The notes under the pieces were generated by a model. That model was given only the letters and a program-made list of their open reading frames with translations. It searched no databases and was not told the DNA's origin. This document shows positions 21,010-27,704 of a stretch of 33,186 nt of DNA, piece by piece. A program made the position numbers and the translations under genes. The DNA is from Microcoleus asticus IPMA8 (GTDB lineage Bacteria; Cyanobacteriota; Cyanobacteriia; Cyanobacteriales; Microcoleaceae): NCBI RefSeq assembly GCF_013179805.1, contig NZ_SRRZ01000082.1, forward strand, positions 1-33,186. Direction: 5' to 3'. How positions within the stretch are numbered: position 1 is the stretch's first letter; every line of letters starts with the position of its first letter.

Positions 21010-22899
21010 CTAGCGAAACGCTGTTCTCGGAACCCTGGCGAGTTGGTAAGCGCCCCGACTGTCCAACAATTGATATTGATTTGGCTGCAATCCTAATTGC
21101 ACAAATTTCTCTGGATATCCCAGCACCAAAATAGAGGGAGAAGTTGGGTTTTTAGATTCCTTAATGTAGTCGATCGCCTTTTGGACAGCTCGGTAGTAAG
21201 TCACCGGCCCTTGGGTATAAAAAACCAGACTTGGTTTCCAGAAACCAACCATCATCAACTCTTCCCCCGGCAGTTTTTGTTGAACCGCCACCTGCGCTAA
21301 CTGTCTCAGAGGTAACTGGCGGTTGATATCGACCACTTTGTAGGCGGGAGTAAGACCAAAGATGATAAATGCTACTAACCCGATGAGGTTAGCAACCAAA
21401 ATCCAGCGCTGTTGCCGCTTCCAGAGTAAAAGTGCGATCGCCACGGCTGTAATTATCCAAATCGTACCGCCGACAATCAGCAATCCCGACTGCTGAATTG
21501 CTTGGGGAAAATTGGGCATAGCCGGGTCGTCTCCCAGCCAGTTGTAGCTGTAGAAAGTTGCTCCGGCTACAATTAATAAAAATATGACATTAAAAATGTA
21601 TGTAACTAACAGCCCTCGCGGTAAAGAATTCGGTTTTATTTCTAAATTTCCTCGCCTGTTTTTGGGTTCGTTGCCTGCAATAATATCGCTCCACAGCAGC
21701 GTTACCAAAATCGCAGCGGCGGGGATTAAAGGCAATACATAACTCGGCAATTTGGTCACGGCGATCGTAAAAAACCCAAAGATGCAGCCGAACCAAAATA
21801 GGGCAAATAAACTCAACTGAGCCGATCGCGGTTGACGACGCCAGTAACTGCGCTGCCAAAAACGGGTGCGGGCGATCGCCACGGGCAAATAAATCGACCA
21901 AGGTGCAAAACCAACTAGCACTACAAAAAAGTAAAAATACCAAGGCGCCGAGTGCTTGTTGACTACCCCAGTAAAACGCTGGAAATTGTGATAGCCAAAA
22001 AAGCTGTCAATATAAGTTTGACCGTTGGCTAAAATAACGAAAATGTACCACGGCAGGGCGATCGCCAGAATAATCAAGATTCCCGACACCGGACGCATTT
22101 CGCGCCAAAGTTGCCGAAAATTTCCCAAATAAAGCCCGAAGCAGCCCACAATCAGCGCTGGCACGACAATTCCCACAGGCCCCTTAGCCAGAATTGCTAA
22201 GGCAATTAGTACGTAAAAAGTCAGATACCACTTATTGGGAAATCGGGAAGCGGAAACAGTGGAAAATTCTGCTTGTTCTCTCTGTTCTTCTAGAGTGTAA
22301 CCGAGGAAAAAGGCGAGCAGTGCCGAACACATACAGCCGACTAATAGCATATCTGAAACGCCAGTCCGTCCCCAGGCAATAGTTTGGGGATTTAAAGCTA
22401 TTAGGGCCGCACCAATCCAAGGAGTAGAAAAAAAGAGGGGGAGACGGCGAGTTTTGAGTTTTGAGTTTTGAGTGGGGAAGAATTTTCCTTCTTCTTCATC
22501 CCCTCTTCCTTCTTCCTCCTTCCTTCTTCCTTCTTCCTTCGAGAGGGTATAAAATCCGAGGCAAGTCAGACCGATCGCGCACAAAGCCGAGGGAAGACGC
22601 ACAGCCCATTCGTTAACGCCCAGAGTGCGGTAAGCCACCGCCATCAGCCAGTAAATCAACGGCGGCTTGTCAAACCTGGTTTCGCCGTTGAAATAAGGAG
22701 TGATCCAATCCCCTGTCAGCGTCATTTGACGGGCGGCTTCGGCAAACAGCGGTTCGGTTTCGTCAACTAAACCGATATTGCCGAGATTCCACAAAAAAGC
22801 CACCGAGGCGATCGCGCACAGCCACAACAGCGACAGCAACTTTGGTGCGATCGGGCGATGCCTTAAATACTCTGACAAACTTTTAATAACTTCCTTCAC
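21010..22899 (-). CDS. GT39 (ArnT/PMT-like) membrane glycosyltransferase with in-frame repeat insertion
   Basis: A 629-residue polytopic GT-C enzyme of family 39, which transfers a sugar from a polyprenyl-phosphate donor on the outer side of the membrane. The first periplasmic loop has GLVDETEPLFAEAARQM (D46, E47, E49), the catalytic acidic motif of the family, then TRFDKPPLIYWL at about 75-86. About eleven membrane segments follow, and a soluble C-terminal region begins at about 520. Residues 121-155 (KEEGRRKEEEGRGDEEEGKF and on to LKTRR) are a charged stretch absent from typical homologues, and they are encoded by heptamer repeats. Translation starts at GTG, with AGGAAG seven bases before it. 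The acceptor is not predictable. Confidence 0.9.
   Translation of the reverse strand: MKEVIKSLSEYLRHRPIAPKLLSLLWLCAIASVAFLWNLGNIGLVDETEPLFAEAARQMTLTGDWITPYFNGETRFDKPPLIYWLMAVAYRTLGVNEWAVRLPSALCAIGLTCLGFYTLSKEEGRRKEEEGRGDEEEGKFFPTQNSKLKTRRLPLFFSTPWIGAALIALNPQTIAWGRTGVSDMLLVGCMCSALLAFFLGYTLEEQREQAEFSTVSASRFPNKWYLTFYVLIALAILAKGPVGIVVPALIVGCFGLYLGNFRQLWREMRPVSGILIILAIALPWYIFVILANGQTYIDSFFGYHNFQRFTGVVNKHSAPWYFYFFVVLVGFAPWSIYLPVAIARTRFWQRSYWRRQPRSAQLSLFALFWFGCIFGFFTIAVTKLPSYVLPLIPAAAILVTLLWSDIIAGNEPKNRRGNLEIKPNSLPRGLLVTYIFNVIFLLIVAGATFYSYNWLGDDPAMPNFPQAIQQSGLLIVGGTIWIITAVAIALLLWKRQQRWILVANLIGLVAFIIFGLTPAYKVVDINRQLPLRQLAQVAVQQKLPGEELMMVGFWKPSLVFYTQGPVTYYRAVQKAIDYIKESKNPTSPSILVLGYPEKFVQLGLQPNQYQLLDSRGAYQLARVPRTAFR
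22451..22540. repeat. Heptamer repeats inside the GT39 coding sequence
   Basis: GTTTTGA three times (22451-22471), then imperfect CTTCTTC/CTTCCTT units (about 22487-22540). The same kinds of repeat form intergenic arrays at 6552-6600 and 33067-33157. Here they remain in frame and add about 35 mostly charged residues to a loop. Confidence 0.8.
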
Positions 22900-23004
22900 C
22901 CAAACTTCCTGCGATTTTAGATTTTAAATTTTAACTCGCATAGAGAGTCTACCGAAAGATTCGCATTCTCGAAACTCCCAAGTCGATCGCATCAGGTTCA
23001 ACTC

Positions 23005-23112
23005 ACATCTTGCACCATTCTTCCTTAATAGGCTTTCGGGCCCACCCCACAAGAAAATTCACTCTTTGTGGAATGGGCCGAAGAGCCCGTTCTTGAGAAC
23101 GGTTCAAGATGT
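23005..23112. repeat. MITE-like element with 12-bp terminal inverted repeats, copy 2
   Basis: Bounded by ACATCTTGCACC and GGTTCAAGATGT (11 of 12 inverted matches), 108 bp. It shares ends and internal blocks with 15332-15444. An inner hairpin pairs GGGCCCACCCCACAA with TTTGTGGAATGGGCC. Sequence around it (CAGGTTCAACTC before, CAGGTTAAACTC after) begins a third, degenerate partial copy at 23113-23150. It lies about 90 bases after the stop of the minus-strand gene upstream. Confidence 0.75.
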
Positions 23113-23200
23113 CAGGTTAAACTCAAATCTGCCACTATTCTCAAAAAGACCGACTCAATCGGCTTTCTAGACCAAAATCTCGGCACCTGCAGCTAAGGAT

Positions 23201-23779
23201 TCAAGGCTGCAAAATTAATTGCCATTCTCCGGTTGTGCTGTTCCAAGCCGGCGAGGCTGTCTCCCCGGCGACGTAAGGCCCCCAGTAGCGGCGAGAACCA
23301 TCCTGAGCAAAAACAACCAAAATGTCTCCCTGTTTGATTTGTAGCTTGCCCTCCGGCAGCGATAGCATCAGTCCCTTGCCGCCGCCTTCCCCCGGCGCAA
23401 AATCCCAGTGCGCCGGTTTGCCGTAGGATTTCTCGGCTTGCCGTTTCGACAGCAGGGCCACTCGCACTGGGTGTTCGCTGCGGTTGCTGACACGCAGACT
23501 GCCGGTGGCATTAATATTTGCAGGGATTGAAGACAGCAATTCCTCCTCTGACTCTGGGGGGGTTGGTATTGAGTCGGGTTTGGGCTTTTTGGCAGTGTCT
23601 GCCGAAGCTGTCGCGACTCCGGAAACGGGGGGTGTTGGGGGGAGTGCGGTGGCTGGGGAGGGCAAATCGCTCGGCCGATTTGAACCGTTGGAGATCGTGA
23701 TTTCAAAACGTCCTAGAAACATTCCTGTAAATAGGAGGATCGACACTCCAATTACGATCTGGTAAATTTTAAGTTTCAT
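23201..23779 (-). CDS. Membrane-anchored or secreted protein of unknown function
   Basis: A 192-residue protein with an N-terminal hydrophobic helix (residues 4-24, IYQIVIGVSILLFTGMFLG), which is an anchor or uncleaved signal. A Pro/Ser/Thr-rich spacer follows (about 32-80). The folded domain (about 92-192) starts ATGSLRVSNRSEHPVRVALL and includes DILVVFAQDGSRRYWGPYV and a WQLILQP end. It looks beta-rich and faces the periplasm by inference. I do not recognise the family. It is not obviously linked to neighbours. Confidence 0.7.
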   Translation of the reverse strand: MKLKIYQIVIGVSILLFTGMFLGRFEITISNGSNRPSDLPSPATALPPTPPVSGVATASADTAKKPKPDSIPTPPESEEELLSSIPANINATGSLRVSNRSEHPVRVALLSKRQAEKSYGKPAHWDFAPGEGGGKGLMLSLPEGKLQIKQGDILVVFAQDGSRRYWGPYVAGETASPAWNSTTGEWQLILQP

Positions 23780-24140
23780 AAATTTTAGGCTTAAAGGATA
23801 GACTGCACCCGCAATTAGTCATAACTATTTTTAATGTAGAACCCGGGGCTGCTGTACAACAAGATACAGTTACACTTAAGTAATTGACCGTTCTCGGCTA
23901 TAAGTCGGCGATCGCTCAATACCATTTTAGATGTTAAATCTTAGATTTTAGATTGGGACATACTGACCCCGGTAACGATTTGGATTTTGTCGGGAGCAGC
24001 ATTTTTTGACTCATCGGTATAACTTTTAATACCAGTTTTAAAACAAAATACAACTATAGACCCGCGATCCAAACCTCAATAGTCATTAGTCATTCCCAAT
24101 CGAAAATCTCGAATCTCGAATCTCAAATTGTATAACTTTT
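23780..24140. other. Divergent intergenic region with short repeats
   Basis: No gene was found. It contains loose TTTTAGA-type heptamers (23923-23952) and three contiguous AATCTCG/AATCTCA units at 24105-24125, directly upstream of the Ycf20-like gene. Promoters for both flanking genes should be here, but none can be pointed to. Confidence 0.5.
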
Positions 24141-24473
24141 ATGCAGAATACCCGAATTAACAGATTGATTGATGTTCTGGGCGAGCGATTCCGAGGCTGG
24201 CTGAGCAATCCTTGGCGGCGGATTTCCCTCCTGCTAATTAGTCTGCTGTTCGGCACTTTTTTGGGAACAGCTATTTCGACGATCGCCGGACAATCTGCTG
24301 ATTGGGATATTATCGTGGCGGGGCTGTTGGTGTTGTTGACGGAATTCGCGAATTGGCTGGTTTACGCCGGCCCGCGGCCTGTAGCCCGTTCTTTTTGGGT
24401 GGAGATGCTCCATGCTCTGAAAATTGGCCTGACTTACAATTTATTTGTGGAGGCTTTCAAACTAGGCTCTTAA
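24141..24473 (+). CDS. Ycf20/DUF565-family membrane protein
   Basis: A 110-residue protein of the Ycf20 (DUF565) family, found in cyanobacteria and plastids. The N-terminal MQNTRINRLIDVLGERFRGW, then LSNPWRRISLLLISLLFGTF and LGTAISTIAGQ, are family hallmarks. Two or three membrane segments are visible (about 28-48, 55-77 and possibly 88-105), so it probably lies in the thylakoid or plasma membrane. Ycf20 homologues in plants and algae affect non-photochemical quenching, but the molecular role is not established. A glycerate kinase gene follows on the same strand after about 100 bases. Confidence 0.88.
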   Translation: MQNTRINRLIDVLGERFRGWLSNPWRRISLLLISLLFGTFLGTAISTIAGQSADWDIIVAGLLVLLTEFANWLVYAGPRPVARSFWVEMLHALKIGLTYNLFVEAFKLGS

Positions 24474-24569
24474 AAACTTTTTGAATCGGCGCGGGTTTAG
24501 GATGAAATATTTGTCAGTTGCGGATAGTATTTGTACAAAACCAGCCCCCGCCTAGAGAGTTTTGAGCTG

Positions 24570-25793
24570 ATGAATCGATCGACTGCAACCCCTGTTGACA
24601 TTTTACACCGGTGGCAAGCGGGCGTTAGCGAAGCCCGCCCCTACGGGGGCTACGCCAACGAAGAGGATCGCCCGTTAGCGAAAGCGTTGCGATCCGAAGG
24701 AAAGCCCGCGAAGAGGATTGCTCGCGACTTCGAGATCCTGGCAAGTTGGGAACTTGCGGATGATGTGCGATCGCGCGCTTTTGGCATTACTCCCGACAAT
24801 GCAGCCGATGTTGTCCGCTGCAAAACCGATTTATTCTTTTCTCTTCTGGACGAACTGCATACTTTGCCGCTGAAATCAACTGTTTTTCTCGAAACTTTGT
24901 GGAATCTTTGGCTGCCCCTGGCAATGCAATTATCGACTGAAAAACAAAGTTTAAACCGTCCTTTAATTCAAGGAATTTTAGGAGGGCAAGGAACGGGAAA
25001 AACTACTTTATGCGAAGTTTTGAGGCTGATTCTAGAAAAATTAGGATATTCTACTGTCAGCCTTTCTTTAGACGATCTTTACAAGACTTATGCCGATCGC
25101 CAAAAACTCCAAAAAGCAGACCCGCGTTTAATTTGGCGCGGCCCCCCCGGCACTCACGATATTGACTTGGGAATCGCAGTTTTAGATAAGTTGCGCCGTT
25201 CTCAAACTCGCGAATTAGCAGCAGTTGACAATCCAAAGTCTGATGCCCTAAAACCGGATATAATTAAAAATATAGAAATTCCCAGGTTTGACAAATCTGC
25301 CTGTGGAGGTGCAGGAGATAGAAGTCAACCGGAAATTATTTCCGGTGCGGATATTGTACTTTTTGAAGGTTGGTTTGTCGGCGTGAATCCGGTGGTTGAT
25401 GCCAAATTGAACGAGTTTTTGGCGGGTGCACCGTTTCCGATTTCCACAGAGGGCGACTGTCAGTTTGCGCGCGATATGAATGCGAAGCTGCACGACTATT
25501 TGCCGCTGTGGAACCGATTAGATCGGTTGATGGTTTTGTATCCCCAAGATTATCGCATTTCTCAAGTGTGGCGCAATCAGGCGGAACAGGAAATGATGGC
25601 GGCGGGGAAGTCGGGAATGTCAGAGGAAGAAATTCATCGGTTTGTCGAATATTTCTGGAAAGCGCTGCATCCCGAGTTATTTATTAAGTCGATGGTTGAG
25701 GAGGGCGATCGGGTGGATTTAGTAATTGAAGTTTTGAGCGATCGCACTGTCGGCCAAATTTGTCGGGCGATAGACTTAAATTTAAGCGATTAG
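24570..25793 (+). CDS. D-glycerate 3-kinase (plant/cyanobacterial type), with repeat-derived insertion
   Basis: A 407-residue enzyme from the ATG at 24570; a TTG at 24531 would add 13 residues and is unlikely. It phosphorylates glycerate to 3-phosphoglycerate, the last step of photorespiration. The P-loop is GILGGQGTGKTTLCEVL (about residues 136-152), followed by SLSLDDLYKT, WRGPPGTHDIDLG and IVLFEGWFVGVNP, all typical of the GLYK family. Near the N-terminus, residues about 18-52 (GVSEARPYGGYANEEDRP and on to PAKRIARD) do not look like the family and are encoded by repetitive palindromic DNA inserted in frame between DILHRWQAG-like and FEILASWELADD sequence. The catalytic core looks untouched. 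Confidence 0.92.
   Translation: MNRSTATPVDILHRWQAGVSEARPYGGYANEEDRPLAKALRSEGKPAKRIARDFEILASWELADDVRSRAFGITPDNAADVVRCKTDLFFSLLDELHTLPLKSTVFLETLWNLWLPLAMQLSTEKQSLNRPLIQGILGGQGTGKTTLCEVLRLILEKLGYSTVSLSLDDLYKTYADRQKLQKADPRLIWRGPPGTHDIDLGIAVLDKLRRSQTRELAAVDNPKSDALKPDIIKNIEIPRFDKSACGGAGDRSQPEIISGADIVLFEGWFVGVNPVVDAKLNEFLAGAPFPISTEGDCQFARDMNAKLHDYLPLWNRLDRLMVLYPQDYRISQVWRNQAEQEMMAAGKSGMSEEEIHRFVEYFWKALHPELFIKSMVEEGDRVDLVIEVLSDRTVGQICRAIDLNLSD
24621..24726. repeat. REP-like repeat insertion in the glycerate kinase gene
   Basis: A GC-rich patch with internal duplications: CGTTAGCGAAGCCCG against CGTTAGCGAAAGCG, and GAAGAGGATCGCCCG against GAAGAGGATTGCTCG, plus the palindromic CCCCTACGGGGG. Its length is consistent with an in-frame insertion of about 35 codons. 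Similar GCGTTAGCGAAGC-type repeats are known from many cyanobacterial genomes. Confidence 0.75.
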
Positions 25794-25817
25794 GGAGACT
25801 TAAAATTAACGCTTAAA

Positions 25818-25880
25818 GGACACAACAATGTTGTGTCCCTACCCTATTGCAGCCTTAAAAGACACAACATTTTTGTGTCC
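25818..25880 (+). terminator. Two tandem hairpins after the glycerate kinase gene
   Basis: Two repeat units 42 bases apart. Each has a palindrome, GGACACAACA-A-TGTTGTGTCC at 25818-25838 and GACACAA-CATTT-TTGTGTC at 25861-25879, followed by CCTAC and ATTGCAGC. They start 25 bases after the stop codon. Long T tracts are absent, so termination is plausible but not certain. They are also a tandem repeat in their own right. Confidence 0.55.
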
Positions 25881-26025
25881 CTACAGTATTGCAGCTTATC
25901 GTGCATTCAATTGAGAATTCAGAAGTTATGAAAAAAGTGGTTTGACGCGCGAATTATAGGGGTAAGGCGCGCCATAAGCACTCTACAATACAGAGGTTTT
26001 GCATTGAGGATGGAGAATTTCTAAA

Positions 26026-26391
26026 TTAACTGCCGGGAGTACCAAGATCGATCGCTTTGTCGATCAAATCGTCGGTAACATCGCCCGGTACACCTGCGGG
26101 ATTAACTTCCTGAGCCATCGAACGAAAATCAGCGGGATTGCTGCTGGAATCAGCCGGCTTTGCGACCTCTTTAGCAGCCGGAATATCCAATTTAGGTGCA
26201 GTTGCAGCGGCGGCAGCTTCGGCGCCGGCACCCGTGCGATCGATTTCACTAACGCTAAATTCTTTTGAAGCTTCGTAGTCTGCTGATACATTAACGGTCG
26301 GCAACTGTTGCTCTCCAGCTTCTGCGCTTTCAGCGATCTGAGCAGCATCAAAGCTTTCAGTGTCATTTGGTTCTGTATTGATTTCAGACAT
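26026..26391 (-). CDS. Small acidic, Ala-rich protein of unknown function
   Basis: A 121-residue protein starting MSEINTEPNDTESFDAAQ. The start at 26391 is chosen because AAGGAG lies six bases before this ATG; an upstream in-frame TTG would add ten residues. Composition is low-complexity and acidic (Ala, Glu, Asp, Ser, Pro), with no membrane segment, no signal peptide and no motif I recognise, so it may be largely disordered. It is divergently arranged with the helical carotenoid protein gene and shares a 327-base upstream region with it, which could mean shared regulation. That link is an inference from position only. Confidence 0.65.
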   Translation of the reverse strand: MSEINTEPNDTESFDAAQIAESAEAGEQQLPTVNVSADYEASKEFSVSEIDRTGAGAEAAAAATAPKLDIPAAKEVAKPADSSSNPADFRSMAQEVNPAGVPGDVTDDLIDKAIDLGTPGS

Positions 26392-26718
26392 AGCCGACTC
26401 CTTGGTAGTTTTATTTAACAATTCACTTTATCTATCTTTACTTAAATCCAATGCTTTTTCATCTACCCGCAGATGTATCGTTGGCTTGTATCTTAAGGAT
26501 GATTTATTATAGGATAGCGGCTCAACATTACATCAGTTTCTGAAAGAAATGCGAGTTTATGCAAGCTCCAAACCCATACATACTAAGCTATTCCCTATTG
26601 TTTAATCTCAAATCTCAAATCTCAAATCTCAAATCGTATTACCTCTCGGGGATGGTGACTTGCACTTACAAATATTGATATTCATATATTCTGGAAGCAT
26701 TTTTAAGGAATTTGATTT
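26392..26718. promoter_or_regulatory. Divergent promoter region of the acidic protein and helical carotenoid protein genes
   Basis: No gene was found. It contains a four-unit heptamer array on the carotenoid-protein side and AAGGA nine bases before that gene's ATG. No recognisable operator was seen. Confidence 0.45.
26604..26631. repeat. Heptanucleotide array AATCTCA, 4 perfect units
   Basis: Four identical contiguous AATCTCA units followed by a partial AATCG, about 90 bases upstream of the helical carotenoid protein start. Confidence 0.92.
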
Positions 26719-27246
26719 ATGAACTCGCCCGCCGCGACCAATCCTCACTCTCTTTCCAACGACACTCAAAACATCGTTCAGACAATCAACGGGTTGGGTA
26801 CAGATGAAAAACTGGCGCTTCTCTACTTTGTTTATGAAAAAATGGGAGATTCAATTACACCAGCCGCTCCCGCCGCCGCTGAACCTGAATTAGCTCCCGT
26901 GCTGCTCGATGATTTTTACAAGCTTTCTCATGACGAACAACTGAATATAATGAGAGGTATTGTCAACCGCGACAACACGCCGTATTCTCACGCTTACGGA
27001 GCTTTAACTGCTAACAATCAGTTGCTGGTTTGGTATGCTTGGGCTATTGGTATGGGGGAAACAATTGTCGATATCCCCGAAGGATATGAGGCAACAGAGG
27101 CTGTCAATGGCGTGTTGGGTCAAATTGAAGGTCTTGATTTTGAACAGCAAATTTCGGTGCTGCGCGACGTAGCTAATAGTATGGGCTACACCGATGTTAA
27201 ACCAATTGATACTCAGGCAGAAGTAGGGAAAACTTCTAGTCTTTAG
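26719..27246 (+). CDS. Helical carotenoid protein (OCP N-terminal-domain homologue)
   Basis: A 175-residue, all-helical protein matching the N-terminal domain of orange carotenoid protein, without the C-terminal NTF2-like domain. Helical carotenoid proteins bind a keto-carotenoid and quench singlet oxygen or, in some clades, phycobilisome excitation. Landmarks by alignment from memory: LALLYFVYEKMG (31-43) corresponds to OCP residues around W41/Y44, with Tyr (Y36) at the Trp41 place and Y39 kept; VWYAWAIGMG holds W105 near OCP W110; IEGLDFEQQISVLRD (136-150) keeps R149, equal to OCP R155. The first 25 residues are a short divergent tail. No OCP C-terminal domain homologue is nearby. It is cytosolic, presumably near the thylakoids. 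Confidence 0.88.
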   Translation: MNSPAATNPHSLSNDTQNIVQTINGLGTDEKLALLYFVYEKMGDSITPAAPAAAEPELAPVLLDDFYKLSHDEQLNIMRGIVNRDNTPYSHAYGALTANNQLLVWYAWAIGMGETIVDIPEGYEATEAVNGVLGQIEGLDFEQQISVLRDVANSMGYTDVKPIDTQAEVGKTSSL

Positions 27247-27347
27247 ATCGGACTTGGCGGTTCAAACCGCTGCATAGAGTCAAACACAGTCTGCGGCTCG
27301 ACTGATCTTCGCCTAACGTCCTCCGCAGACTGAAGAATAAAGGAGGG

Positions 27348-27430
27348 ATTAAAACCAGATTTTCTCTAATTAGCGGGCATAAATAAACCTCATTATGTCC
27401 GCAGGTATGTATACTAAATCCGGTTTTAAT
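27348..27430. repeat. Nested inverted repeat (MITE-like hairpin) downstream of the helical carotenoid protein gene
   Basis: Outer arms ATTAAAACCAGATTT and AAATCCGGTTTTAAT match at 14 of 15 positions. Inner arms GCGGGCATAA and TTATGTCCGC match at 9 of 10 around a 10-base loop. The 83-bp unit lies 101 bases after the stop codon and could act as a terminator or be a non-autonomous mobile element. Confidence 0.7.
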
Positions 27431-27704
27431 ACTTGCTTTTTTTATTTGCACGGCTGTAGTATGTCATTGCCCGCGATCGCCATTGCTTGGCTATCTCTCG
27501 CAGCAATTACATTACTCTTGAGGTCAGCAATCTGCTGTAAATTTAGTACCAGTTTAAAAAAGTCTTGCTACAATCATCAATCTTATACTAATTATTAAAA
27601 GTCGCAGAACCCCGCGATCGGCTTAAGGCTTGCCGTTTCCCTACAGCGGCTCGCGTAGAATATATAGCCCTACTTTTGAGAATTAGTATAAAAAATGTTT
27701 GCAG
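27431..27704. other. Intergenic region with no identified gene
   Basis: A short plus-strand frame runs through here (to 27598), but it starts inside the inverted repeat, has no ribosome-binding site and shows no recognisable domain. A GC-rich stretch at 27600-27660 resembles dispersed palindromic repeats. Nothing else was seen. Confidence 0.5.

Noticed and set aside
23143..23165. Possible terminator after the 192-residue protein (minus strand CCGATTGAGTCGG then TCTTTTT)
   Set aside because: The stem core is only four perfect base pairs; too weak to list as a feature.
27395..27598. Plus-strand frame of 67 codons after the helical carotenoid protein gene
   Set aside because: It begins inside the inverted repeat and lacks a ribosome-binding site or recognisable domain.
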